A DNA stretch of 64,000 nt from Rutidosis leptorrhynchoides (Eukaryota > Streptophyta > Magnoliopsida > Asterales > Asteraceae). Below the pieces are notes generated by a model, which worked only from the letters and a program-made list of their open reading frames with translations, was not told the origin of the DNA and did no database searches. The stretch is taken from the NCBI RefSeq assembly GCF_046630445.1, contig NC_092341.1, positions 2,890,001-2,954,000 of the forward strand, read 5' to 3'. Positions within the stretch are counted from its first letter, which is position 1. Every line of letters begins with the position of its first letter. Positions 11,824 through 24,331 of this stretch are shown one piece after another. The position numbers and the translations under genes were made by a program.

Positions 11824-12174
11824 TAAACTAAAAAAAATTCTATTATGATTAAATAATAAAAATACTGGTTATTATTAATAATAATAACATAATAATAAAA
11901 TTAATAATCATTATCCTAATAATAACAATTTCAATATAACAACTTAATAGTTATAATAATATTCTTAATGATACCAATATTAATACTTTGTTTTATTGAT
12001 ATATTATATTAGTAGTAATAATAATACTATTAATAACTATCTTTATAATATAAATACTAATTTCCTAACATGTATCTTTATATATCTATTTGTATTTATA
12101 TCTGTGTTTGTATAGCTCTTATTTTTATATACTTATGTTCATAGATTATAACTAATCTTATTATTATATATAAC
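11824..12174 (-). repeat. Old LTR fragment C, left part
   Basis: AT-rich sequence between the end of element B and the start of element D. It lies beside the ATAAC duplication of D, so it is continuous with 41912-42291. That right part ends like the LTRs of elements A and E. Element B's insertion cuts it on the left. No gene is visible. Confidence 0.55.
12170..12174. repeat. Target-site duplication of element D (left copy)
   Basis: ATAAC here and at 41907-41911 flank element D exactly. Confidence 0.85.
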
Positions 12175-13540
12175 TGATGTGCGTAGAGGTGTATATGAAA
12201 TAGCTTTATTTATACAACGAAATACTATTAAATATGATACAATTTTACACAAGATATTTATTTATTTATAGAATGGATATACCTAAACCTTGCTACAACA
12301 CTTATAGGCAGTGTACCTAATCGTACAGTAGTGTAGTTTTTAGTAAGTCTGGTTCGTTCCACAGGGAAAAAAATTTTAAACAAAGCTTAACGCTATATTA
12401 GTTTTAATTTATAAAAAATACAAATATATATAAGTAATATTATTATTATAAAGGGGGTTTTTACCGTTTAATGACCGGTTTGTCGATTTTTAAAACTTTA
12501 GTCGCAGTTAAAACCTAATGTAAAATATTAAATAAATAAAAGACTTAATTTAAAGCGTAAAATAAATAATGATAATGAAATTTCGATAAATAAAAGTGCG
12601 ATAAAATAAACTTGCGATAATTAAAGAGTATGATAATTAAAAGTGCAATTAAATACAATAACAATAAATAAAAGTGCGATAATTAAAAGTGCAATTAAAT
12701 ATAAAATAAAGGAAATTAAATATGAAATAAAGGAATTATGCTTATTTAAACTTCCGTAATCATGATGTTGGACGTGTTGATTTTAGTTTTATGCCCATGG
12801 GTTAATTGTCCTTTGTCCTGGATTATTCAATATGTCCGTCTGGTTTTTGTCCATAACAGTCCATCAGTCATAAATATAAAGTGCGAGTATCCTCGTCAAA
12901 TTATCCTTATACCCGAAGTCAAATATTCCAATTAATTGGGGACTTAAACTGTAACAAGGTTTTAATACTTTGTTTAATAATTACACCAGGTTATCGACTG
13001 CGTGTAACCCAAGGTTTTAATACTTTGTTATCAATTATGCCAAGTGTCCTTGTACATAATTTCACCTCTGTTTTAATAATTCCATAGACTATTAATCCAT
13101 TCCCGTATCCAGTTAAATGAACGATTATTCGTACATATAAATATCCCGCCCATCGTGTCCGATCGAGTGTATATGGTTATTTATAGGGACGTCCAATTGT
13201 AAATCTTTATATTAAAATTAATGAACTATCATTTAGTTAAACAAATATAAAGCCCACTACTAGCCCATAGTCTAATTTCCACAAGTGTCGTTCTTTTGTC
13301 CAAACCCCAATTTTGGTACAAAGCCCAATTACCCAATTTTAGTAATTAGCCCAACATCATGATTACTTCATTTTAAATAAGCATAATAATAACTTAGCTA
13401 CGAGACATTAATGTAAAAAGGTTGAACATAACTTACAATGATTAAAAATAGCGTAGCGTTACACGGACAGAATTTCGACTTACACCCTTACAATATGCGC
13501 TAACATACCCTTATTATTAGAAATTAAAATTAAAATTATA

Positions 13541-13592
<52 letters not shown>

Positions 13593-14195
13593 GTTTAGAT
13601 AGAGAGATTGATATATGATATATGATGCACCAAAGCTCGATTTTTATAGGCATGTGGGCTGTAAAAGAGGCTCATGCGATCGCATGAGCTTTGCCCTTCA
13701 AGGCCATGCGATCGCATGGCCAGCTGGGGAGGCTCAAAAGTCTTTAAAAACGTGGGCTGCTTATTTATTTATTATATAATATAATATATATAATTAAATT
13801 TAATTATATATATATATATATATATTATTATATTTTTGTACTCCGTTGACTTGTAATTTTTAGTCCGTTGCGTCGAGCGTTGAGAGTTGACTCTAGTCCC
13901 GGTTCCGGATTTTCGAACGTCCTTGCGTACAATTTAATATCTTGTACTTTGCATTTTGAATCTTGTACTCTTGTAATTCTGAGACGTTTCTTATCAATAA
14001 TTGGAACCTCTTTGATTGTACTTTGTACTTTTGAGCTTTTTGGTCGTTTGCGTCTTCAATTCGTCGAATCTATCTTTTGTCTTCACCTTTTATTATTTAA
14101 ACGAATATTACTTGTAAATAGAACAATTGCAACTAAAAGCTTGTCTTTCTTGAGGGATAATGCTATGAAATATATGTTCGTTTTTAGCATTATCA
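12175..14195 (-). repeat. 3' LTR of element D
   Basis: 2021 bp, TGATGTGCG...AGCATTATCA on the + strand. It closely resembles 39872-41906, with few substitutions and different (TA)n lengths (13545-13591 here). It carries palindromes at 13670-13689 and 13702-13721, next to CCTATAAAAA on the - strand (13641-13650). Confidence 0.92.
13641..13721 (-). promoter_or_regulatory. Paired palindromes and TATA-like box, LTR of D
   Basis: Two 20-bp perfect palindromes centred on GCGATCGC (13670-13689 and 13702-13721) lie about 20 bases upstream, on the - strand, of CCTATAAAAATCG. The arrangement matches element A although the rest of the LTR is unrelated. The other LTR has the same at 41351-41431. Confidence 0.5.
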
Positions 14196-14586
14196 AATAT
14201 TCCCACACTTGAGTGTTGCTTGTCCTCAAGCCATATAGTCTTGAAATACTAGAATCACCTCTTTATTCTTCACACTTTGTACATCAGTGATTTCTATACG
14301 GCGGTATAAACAATGGTAGTAACGATGTGGTTTACAGTCCCACATGACTATAAAATTTAGATCCTTTAAGGAAATTGGATCTTTATGAAAACATTTGATC
14401 TTTTGAAAATTAAATCTAGTTTTTACCCTAGATAAGTTTTCCGCAATAACCCTTCACCGGTGTTTGCAAATTCTTTTTGTGGGTTTGGTGGGTTTCAGAT
14501 TTGAAAATTTTAGCTCAAAACTTGTGGTTTTGTGTCACCCACTTGCTAACCTTGTATTAGAAAAGTAACACGTCCAGTATACTTGC
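14196..14586 (-). other. 3' end of element D internal region, ending in TSD of E
   Basis: Non-coding. On the - strand AAGTGTGGGAATATT (14196-14212) directly precedes the 3' LTR and is the likely polypurine tract. The last five bases, CTTGC (14582-14586), are the left target duplication of element E. The sequence resumes at 27118. Confidence 0.7.
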
Positions 14587-15871
14587 TGAAATGACCCGTC
14601 CTAATCCAACCGGACGAAGTCCATATCGATTATAAACGATTCACAATAGTTGATTTCATAGCGAGGTATTTGACCTCTATATGATACATTTTACAAACAT
14701 TGCATTCGTTTTGAAAAGACAAACTTTCTTACATCGAAAGTTGACAATATGCATACCATTTCATAATATATCTAACTATAATTGACTTAATAATAATCTT
14801 GATGAACTCGACGACTCGAATGCAACGTCTTTTGAAATATGCCATGAATGACTCCAAGTAATATCTATAACATGAGCAAATGCACAGCGGAAGATTTCTT
14901 TCGTACCTGAGAGTAAACATGCTTTCAAGTGTCAACCAAAAGGTTGGTGAGTTCATTAGTTTAACATAAATAATCATTTACATCATTTTAATAGACTACA
15001 AGATTTTCATTTCTCATAAATATACGTCCCATGCATAGAGACAAAAATATCATTCATATGGATTGAACACCTGGTAACCGACATTCACAATATGCATATT
15101 AGAATATCCCCATCATTCCGGGATCCTCCTTCGGACATGATATAAATTTCGAAGTACTAAAGCATCCGGTACTTTGGATGGGGCTTGTTGGGCCCAATAG
15201 ATCTATCTTTAGGATTCGCGTCAATTAGGGTGTCTGTTCCCTAATTCTTAGATTACCAGACTATAAAGGGGCATATTCGGTTTAATAATCCAACCATAGA
15301 ATGTAGTTTCGAACACTTGTGTCTATTTCGTAAAACATTTATAAAAGCAGCGCATGTATTCTCAGTCCCAAAAATATATATTGCAAAAGCATTTAAAAAG
15401 GGAGCAAATGTAACTCACCTAATGTATTTTGTAGTAAAAATACATATTACGACATTGAACAAATATAGGGTTGGCCTCGAATTCACGAACTTATAGCAGT
15501 TATATATATTAAAATATATATTTAACATGTAATAATAATCAAACTAGTTTATGTATATATTATTTATTTAGTTTAGTCATATATTTGTTATTTTTTTAAA
15601 AGTTATATATATATTTATTTTGTATTTTAATATTTATACCTATAGTTATATTAATATATGTACATTTATATGTATATTGTAAATTAATAATTTGTTATAT
15701 AAAAATAATACAAATTATGATAAAGATCGTGATAACTCTAATAATATTATTAATAATGTTAATAAAAATGAAAATACTCCTAATATTAACAATAAAGACA
15801 ATATTACTAAAAATGAATAAATAAAAAGTCATATGCTAATAATAATAATATTTGTGGTAATAATATTTATG

Positions 15872-15940
<69 letters not shown>

Positions 15941-16120
15941 TAAATGATAAAATTAATAATAATAAATATACTAATAATACTTATAAGACTAATGATAATA
16001 ATAATGATAATCTTAATAATAACAATAATAATTGTAATAATAATAATAATAAGAATAATAATAAGTTTGAAAAAAAAAAAATGAGAACTACCTTAAAAGC
16101 CTTTAATAAAAAGAATACAC

Positions 16121-16175
16121 CAAGTGAGGATCGAACCCGAGACCTCTCGGTTAGCTGCTAACACGTAATACCATC
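16121..16175 (-). other. tRNA-like segment with B-box in LTR E
   Basis: On the - strand, GAGGTCTCGGGTTCGATCCTC reads as a tRNA T-arm with internal B-box GGTTCGATCC (16128-16137), preceded by GTTAGCAGCTAACC. No acceptor stem or full cloverleaf can be formed, so it is not a tRNA gene. It may be a relic of a tRNA-derived SINE or an internal RNA polymerase III-type site. The 5' LTR copy (about 24512-24570) has a substitution in the box (GGATCG to TGATCG on the + strand). Confidence 0.45.
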
Positions 16176-17981
16176 CCACTGTTATGACATTTCTGTTTTA
16201 ACACCTATCTTATTTCCATTTAACCCGTAATTTCTTCTTCCAATCACAATCTCTTGGTCCAACAAGCATAAACAAATCTGGCCCAACTATTATAATTCGA
16301 CCCAGAAATATAGCAGCCCTAAATCAATTCGTTTTTCAGCCCAATCAATGATTAAATCAAGTCTGATATTGAGTTGTGTTTCATCGACTCAAATTGGAAC
16401 TGGAAACAGTAAAAAAAAATATATAACCGGTTACGACCTTGGTTCTTCATCATCATCATATCATGTTCATCATCGTTTACTCGCATCATCATTCGATCAT
16501 CATCACGACACCATAAGTTCTTCATTATCATACCTAATCGTCATCATCTATACTCGAATCGTTACATTATCAAACATTTTCATCCTACAACATCGCCACC
16601 ATAATTATACAGGAACATGAAGTCGTCAGGTAATCCTCATCATACTTTATCGTCATCACCAACTATAGGGTTCATCATTATTAAGGACTCTGTTATCATC
16701 TCCAAAAAAAAAAAAGGTGACAGTTTTGACCCAACATGTAATGAGTATCCGATTTCCAAAATAGAAAAAAAATACCGTGGTGTCCCACCTCTACTTCACC
16801 AACCTAAATATTTCCCTTTACAAAGCAATTGGGTGATTAATTATACCCTAAGAAATTGTGAGTGGGGATGTTTGTTTAATATTGGTCGGCCACCAAGGGA
16901 AAGGAAAGACTAGTAAGTGAAAAAAAATAAAAACAGGAAGATATTATCTTTGTTCATAACACGCGTATTTCATCATTCATGTTTAAGATTTTATCATCTT
17001 ATTGTTCAGCTTCTCGAAAGGGAATAGCTATAGCAGCTGTTCACGAAAATATTGGAGGTTAAAGGGGTGTGTTGATTATGGTGATCGACTCGAAACAGCA
17101 ATAGGAGAAACAACGTACAGAGATGGCAACAAAAGATCGTGTTTTGTTCTTGGCCTTGGTTCATCATCAACAACTAGGCTTTCGATTATGAAACCGTGAT
17201 CGAGTCAAGATTTTGTGGGTTTGTTGAAGTTAAAAAAAAATAATAATAATAATAAAACAACATTCATTAGTAATCGATGATGATATTTTCGTTTATGTTT
17301 ATGTGGGTTTATGGTGATTTGTGGTTGTGGAAAGTGATCAAGCATACGGTTGTGGAGATGGAATAGGGTGGAGGTTGTGGGTGTAGTGACAACCGACGGT
17401 GACTCTTGGTGGCCGAAGGTAGTGGTGAAAGTGGCGGTGATCAACTAAGAGAGAGAGATGAGAGAGGGGTGGTTGTAAATTGATGTTGAGGGTGAGAAGT
17501 CGACTGGAATTGTTAGCGACTTGTGAGTACTCGTTTGGTGTATAGCAGTTTATGAATTTACATAGAATTATTCAAGCAGACAAATTTAATAAAGGTGAAA
17601 TTGACCCTAAACAGATTTTGTTTGTGGTACATGTAAATATTCGTCCAGTACAAGATTAGAGACAAGATTCTCAATCAAAAACAGTTTGATTGCTATGTTA
17701 ACTGATCCCATTATTTACCTGATCATATAATCAGTATTATTAAATAGTTAAGTAGATTAATAATAATATTATTAATAATAATATTAATAAAAATACTAAT
17801 TTTATAAATAATACTAATAATAATAATTAATAATAACATTAACAACTATGATATTAATAAACAATAAAATTAAAAAAAAATGATATTATCAACAATAAAA
17901 ATGAAGAATTGTATTATTTATATGATAATATTAATAATTAATAATGACTTTAATAATAATGTAATTATATTTATAAAAGTA

Positions 17982-18071
<90 letters not shown>

Positions 18072-18414
18072 GTATTTATCATAATAACAAATAATACTTA
18101 AATTACAACTAAATAATAATTTTGATCATTCTTATAGAAAGATTTATATTTTTAGTATTTATTTTGTTAATCAAAATCTTAAATCTATTAGAATTTTAAT
18201 ATTTAACATTTGCTAATATTACCAATAACGATATTAGTAATTATGAAAGTAGTAATAATATAATTTGTTATTACTATTATATTTTTAACTTGTAATTATA
18301 TTTAATATATTTATTTTATAATTTATTACTTATGTAACATTTACTAATTATGTATAATTGAATATTTATACATTATATCTATATTACATAATTATATAAA
18401 GGAATCACATATTT

Positions 18415-18416
<2 letters not shown>

Positions 18417-18501
<85 letters not shown>
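18417..18501. repeat. (TA)n microsatellite in LTR E
   Basis: About 85 bases of near-perfect TA repeat. Its partner in the other LTR (26750-26842) has interruptions (TATATGTGTATA) and a different length. Similar tracts lie in the LTRs of D (13545-13591, 41246-41300). Confidence 0.9.
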
Positions 18502-18504
<3 letters not shown>

Positions 18505-18772
18505 TGTTAATATCAACTTAATTATTCTGTATTTTATTTTACATGGTTAATTCTAAATGTTTAAATTATATCTTATAATTTCAAATTAATATAACATTAC
18601 ATTTTAATATATACATATTTAGTGAATCGTCGGGCATTGTCAAAGGTTAATTGAATATATGAACATAGTTCCAAAAACTTTTTGAGACTCAATATTACAG
18701 ATTTTGCTTATCGTGTCGGAGACATATAAAGATTAAAGTTTAAATTTGATCGAAAATTTCCGGGTCATCACA

Positions 18773-19912
18773 GTACCTACCCGTTAAAAGAAATTTCATC
18801 CCGAAATTTGATAGAGGTCGTCATGGCTAACAGTAAGAATGTTATTATGACGTATATAAGCTGATACATAAAATTTTATCATGATTAAGAAATACGGATA
18901 AGATAATTTGATTTCTCGAAGCGTATGAGTGAAGCTATCGTAAAAGAGAGAAATGAGTAGAATCGTTTTAACTGATGACGTAGTTATGATTGATTTCCGG
19001 AAATCATGGAATTTAAAGAAAATCTTTGTAATAAGATTTGGTGCTTCGGTGATTTAAAGAAATTAGGATCCACTTTAAATGCGATCATTTGTTTTGATTG
19101 CTCCCTGTTGGATAATTTATTATAAATCCACCCCCTTCGTTTCCTTATTTCCATGCCTCACATCTTCTATTCTTTCCTCCTCAATTCTTACGTTAAAACA
19201 TTCGTCAATATGCTCCATCCGGTTCTAATTCTGGATATATTCCTGACCTTTGTGTCTGTCATTCTTCTTTTTCATCTGTCACCAGAGAAATCTACTTTCT
19301 TCTACCATTACCTTGGGGTTATAGTGTTTTGCATTCTCCCGTGTCTTTATATTGCTATACGCATTGATATACATGGTTTGTAGTTTCGGGGTTGTTATCG
19401 GGCTTTATATTCTCCATCATATTTCGGAGCTTCATGCTTTCGTTTTCTCTTCCCGTCCGTGAGTCAAGCAAATAATGGTCCAGAATTCGTAGATATGAAG
19501 TTTTGGATGAACATAGTTAATGTTTTTAAGAAAGGAATAGTAATGGCAAAATCTTGATTTGGTAAATTACCCGAATATCTGAAAAGATAGAACTATCAAT
19601 AAGATATGTTCTTAATACGTTTGAAGATTGGGTAGAATGTAAGAGTCGTGTAAATGGCACATGATGATGGTACTGAGAATCATCACGTTTCATTAGAAAC
19701 TCAGCATGAATTACTGTAATATAATCACGTTGATCAAGTGTCATTATATTATACTAACTCATGCATCAGTTCCCAACACTACTTCAAAAAAAACATTCAT
19801 ATTTTAAGCTCGAAAGTTTACAGAATATAGAAACTAACAGTTTCTATATAATGTAACACTGATAGCACGAAAAGATTAATGATTTCAGATAAGAATAATT
19901 ATAAAAATATCT
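18773..19912 (-). other. 3' internal region of element E
   Basis: No supported gene. The - strand tract AACGGGTAGGTAC (18773-18785) abuts the 3' LTR, as in element A. Sequence around 19150-19750 is the reverse counterpart of 4500-5040 in element A, so the 76-residue frame at 19153-19383 is a shadow. Confidence 0.55.
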
Positions 19913-20113
19913 TCAAAAATATGGAGAATATTTATAATGAAAGATACGATGATATCTTGGAATTTCTAATATCGAAGGATGATGAAGAAGATTTATCCGT
20001 AAGGGTTTAGATTCGAAAACAAGGTATTCGCTAAAGATTTCATCAGAAACAGAATCATTTAGATTCTTTGAAGTCAAACTTATTCTTTGTGATTTATCCA
20101 CAGCTTCCTTCAT
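19913..20113 (-). pseudogene. PABP-derived fragment, copy 2 in element E
   Basis: The 66-codon frame MKEAVDKSQR...YSPYF closely parallels the end of the fragment in element A (MKEAVDKSQG...YPPYF). It includes KNLNDSVSDE, matching the RRM4 start of poly(A)-binding proteins (KNLDDSVSDE). The upstream RRM3 part is not recognisable next to this copy. It lies about 200 bp downstream (- strand) of the other copy, and the two copies share their 3' flanks, consistent with an internal tandem duplication. Confidence 0.65.
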
Positions 20114-20314
20114 AGTTTCGCATAATCCGCTTTTCGGTACTAGATTTTATATTGAATGTTTTCAATATAATGATACACAGAAAGCACGAAGAGGTATATA
20201 ATTTTGGACGAGAATATTTATGAAAATATCCTCATAAATATCGAAGATATTGATGATGATATTTTGGAATTTCTAAGTTCGATGGTTGATAGAGAAAGAT
20301 TTTTCCGTAAAATT

Positions 20315-20560
20315 TTAACATGACTTCGGAGCAAGATATTCTCTAAAGATTTCAACGGATCCAGAATTATCTGGATTCTTTGAATATAGGGTATGGTCCT
20401 TGGATTTGTCCTTGGTCTCCTTCATGGTTAACTCTATCCGTTTTCCAGTTCCAACATTTCTGAGCTTTTCCAACATATTATTCTTTATCATCAAACTTCC
20501 GATGACTAAGGTCATTTATTGTTGTCTACAGTTTCTGCTGTTTCATTCAGCTTTTTCAAC
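20315..20560 (-). pseudogene. PABP-derived fragment, copy 1 in element E
   Basis: On the - strand, AINDL-like sequence leads to KFDDKE, a TAA stop, then YVGKAQK (about 20460-20499). This is the diagnostic end of PABP RRM3 with the family's Trp replaced by stop, the same codon position as the TAG in element A. After a frameshift, another frame reads TMKETKDKSK and SKNPDNSGSVEIF, a degraded linker and RRM4 start. It is more decayed than copy 2. Confidence 0.65.
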
Positions 20561-22026
20561 ATTCAGAGTATCAATTCGTAAACTGAGTGCCTTTTCAAAA
20601 TTTCGAAATTGAAGATCGTAATTCTAGGAGATAATTGTTATATGTATACATATAACTATTGATGTAGAAATGCTACGAGATTCGAAATACTGATTGCTAA
20701 TTCTCAGTAATTGGTATGAAAATTATTGTTACAGGGTATAATTGAATACAAGATGGGGTTTCAATGAATATAATGATTTTTCGGAAAGTCCAAATTCATT
20801 GAAGTTGCTGGTAATTTTTTTTTTTTTTTTTTTTTTGCTAGTGTGGTGAAATATAAACGGTTCTCCGGTAACGATGACGACAAGCAAACTTATATATCGC
20901 GGTTATAATAAGGCTGATTCGAATAAAAGTTGAAGTTGATTTGTTGAAGCTGTGATAAAATTGTCTAATTTGAAAAAGAGTTGCAATGTTATTTTCGGTA
21001 ATAACAATGCCAAAGGAGCTAACACAGACACGTGTTAAATGTTTACTCAAGTTCCGAATGTTTTCAGGTGCGTAACTATATGCATCGATCTTTTCTTCAG
21101 TAGATGAAGTGCGGTTGGTTCATCCTCTTGATTGAGGTGTTTCCAAGAATTATGAAAGGTTTGAAGGCAGATTGTAATCGTCAAGATACAATGAGATTTA
21201 AGATGAAATCAAGTGGCAAACTTGAAGAATTATTTAGTTTCATATGTTATAATTAATATTTTAATTCATTTTAATTGTCCAATGTTATTAGTCCACAGTC
21301 GATAGTCCACAGTTGACAGTCAAATATTTCATATATAGCTTATGATATGTCAAAACCTTGTATACGTGTCCCGATATTTAAAGTGCGTAAAATAAATAAC
21401 AGAAATTAAATGACGACAAATAAAATTAGGAGAATATAAATTGGGATAATTAAATTGCGATAAATAAAATGTAATCAGTTAGCTAGGAACAATTAGCTAG
21501 GAACAGTTAGCGTGGATTCTTAACAAAATTTCTCATATTTAAATTTTTTTGTTTCTAACAAATTTTATTTTGTCCCAATGTTTTCTTCATTATGCCACTT
21601 ATTGGATTCTGATAGGTCAAAATTCAAATATAAAATTGGATGAAAATGGTTATTCTGCGGTGAACAGATATGTATACCTGTGGATGTAAGTAGGATAGTA
21701 AATGACTGTTGAATCAGATTCGAAGAACGTACAATGTAACTTATTAATGTGAAATCTAAATATTCCTCGAGTATTACCTACCCGTTAAAGTATTTTTACC
21801 ATTAACAGTTTGTACAAAAGAATTTTTAATTACAATCTTTATGAAAACATATATACATATATATTGTCTTCAGATGTAATCATGGATTTAATGAGTTAAT
21901 ATAATATTAAACTCATTTAGTTTTTGGTTGGAACTAGAATAAATAATCTCTAAAACTTTAGAGATTACATATTCGCCATGTTGAACGAAGATAAATGAGG
22001 TAGAACGATACGTAGAACGAAGATCA
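20561..22026 (-). other. Non-coding internal region of element E
   Basis: No gene supported. Contains a T tract at 20816-20836 and a stretch (20820-21050) related to 3550-3790 of element A. Another AACGGGTAGGTA-type motif occurs on the - strand near 21778-21790. A short ACAGT-type repetition (AGTCCACAGT, AGTTGACAGT) lies at 21290-21325. Confidence 0.45.
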
Positions 22027-22551
22027 TACTCGAAGTACAGATAGTGATATTGAAGCATGGATTGTTGGTGGTACTGGTGCTGTTACTGGTGGTACTGTTG
22101 GTGCCGGTGATGTTTCCGAAGCTGGTACATTTTGTACCATATTCTCCGAATTGATTATTCGAGCGCGAAGTTCGTTGACTTATTACTCCAGGATGATTGT
22201 CGGTCGGAACGAGCAGATGAATAAGGTTCAAAATTGTGGATAGAATATAATCTTGTCGAGTTACCCTGGAAATGAGACTGAAATGGTGTCTCGAACAGGT
22301 ACGCCGGTAAACGATTCAGGTTCATTGTCAAGAGGTGAATTCGATTGGTGGAAGGGATTGCCTTCTGCGCGTCTCCATTAATTAAGTCGACTACGAACCC
22401 ATCAGATGAATTGATAATGGCTGATTGGTTGATTCCTGCCGGTGACGCTGTTTTCGAAGCTTAGGTGAACATCTATGTCGGAATAGCTGTCGGAATAACT
22501 ATCGGAATAGCTATCAGAATCTGAGGGACTCGAACTGGTTGCAGGATTCAT
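22027..22551 (-). pseudogene. Decayed gag-like leader ORF of element E
   Basis: Counterpart of 2145-2702 in element A. It starts MNPATSSS at 22551 and continues with SYSD repeated three times, then IDVHLSFENSVTG. It reaches TGA after about 49 codons, and several more stops follow. The later parts (RTIIL-, VNELRAR- and Pro/Thr-rich regions) are still recognisable in the same order. The SYSD expansion is not in element A, which has it once. Confidence 0.6.
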
Positions 22552-22968
22552 CTCGTACGATCAGATGAAGGATTTTCGATAAGAAATAGATTATAGGATG
22601 TAGATTAGTACCCTGCAATACATAATTTACATATACATATATAATACTAAAATCCCATAAGTTACGGAGGAATCTACGGAAGTTGTCAGGCAAAGTTACA
22701 GTAACATATACGCTAAGATATGAAGTAGCAGATACGCTAAGATATGAATTTTTGTCTATACACTATTCATGCAATCATTGCAGTAAGATGTGTCTAGACT
22801 AAAAATAATGAGCAGGTAATTTCCTAAGGATGATAAGCAGATGATTTCCGACAAAAATGATAAGCAAAACTTTTGACATGCAGACACGGTCGAAGTCCAG
22901 ACTCACTAATGCATCCTAACGACTATCAGTTAGACACACTAATGTAAGACCCGGTTCGCTAAGACCAC

Positions 22969-22980
22969 CGCTCTGATACC
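22969..22980 (-). other. Primer-binding site of element E
   Basis: GCTCTGATACCA on the + strand is TGGTATCAGAGC on the - strand, a few bases inside the 5' LTR edge at 22984. It is complementary to initiator tRNA-Met, as in A and I. Confidence 0.88.
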
Positions 22981-22983
22981 AAC

Positions 22984-24268
22984 TGAAACGACCCGTCCTA
23001 ATCCAACCGGACGAAGTCCATATCGATTATAAACGATTCACAATAGTTGATTTCATAGCGAGGTATTTGACCTCTATATGATACATTTTACAAACATTGT
23101 ATTCGTTTTGAAAAGACAAACTTTCTTACATCGAAAGTTGACAATATGCATACCATTTCATAATATATCTAACTATAATTGACTTAATAATAATCTTGAT
23201 GAACTCGACGACTCGAATGCAACGTCTTTTGAAATATGCCATGAATGACTCCAAGTAATATCTATAACATGAGCAAATGCATAGCGGAAGATTTCTTTCG
23301 TACCTGAGAATAAACATGCTTTCAAGTGTCACCCAAAAGGTTGGTGAGTTCATTAGTTTAACATAAATAATCATTTACATCATTTTAATAGACCACAAGA
23401 TTTTTATTTCTCATAAATATACGTCCCATGCATAGAGACAAAAATATCATTCATAGGGATTGAAAACCTGGTAACCGACATTCACAATATGCATATTAGA
23501 ATATCCCCATCATTCCGGGATCCTCCTTCGGACATGATATAAATTTCGAAGTACTAAAGCATCCGGTACTTTGGATGGGGCTTGTTGGGCCCAATAGATC
23601 TATCTTTAGGATTCGCGTCAATTAGGGTGTCTGTTCCCTAATTCTTAGATTACCAGACTATGAAGGGGCATATTCGGTTTAATAATCCAACCATAGAATG
23701 TAGTTTCGATCACTTGTGTCTATTTCGTAAAGCATTTATAAAAGCAGCGCATGTATTCTCAGTCCCAAAAATATATATTGCAAAAGCATTTAAAAAGGGA
23801 GCAAATGAAACTCACCTAATGTATTTTGTAGTAAAAATACATATTACGACATTGAACGAATATAGGGTTGGCCTCGGATTCACGAACCTATAACAGTTAT
23901 ATATATTAAAATATATATTTAACATGTAATAATAACCAAACTAGTTTATGTATATATTATTTATTTAGTTTAGTCATATATTTGTTATTTTTTTAAAAGT
24001 TATATTTATATTTATTTTGTATTTTAATATTTATACCTATAGTTATATTAATAATTGTACATTTATATGTATATTGTAAATTAATAATTTGTTATATAAA
24101 AATAATACAAATTATGATAAAGATCGTGATAACTCTAATAATATTATTAATAATGTTAATAAAAATGAAAATACTCCTAATATTAACAATAAAGACAATA
24201 TTACTAAAAATGAATAAATAAAAAGTCATATGCTAATAATAATAATATTTGTGGTAATAATATTTATG

Positions 24269-24331
<63 letters not shown>

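Larger units (their letters stand above)
14587..18772 (-). repeat. 3' LTR of element E
   Basis: 4186 bp. Differs from 22984-27112 by scattered substitutions and by microsatellite length: a TAA tract of about 85 bases at 17980-18070 is much shorter in the other copy, and the (TA)n tracts near 18417-18501 differ too. It contains a tRNA-like segment at 16121-16175. Open frames at 14729-14977, 16348-16913, 17002-17444 and 17880-18101 are repeat or microsatellite by-products. Confidence 0.92.

Noticed and set aside
14729-14977. 82-residue frame also present at 23126-23374
   Set aside because: Located in the two LTRs of element E; no recognisable protein.
16121-16175. Complete tRNA gene
   Set aside because: Only a T-arm/B-box part is present; no acceptor stem, anticodon arm or CCA-side pairing can be drawn.
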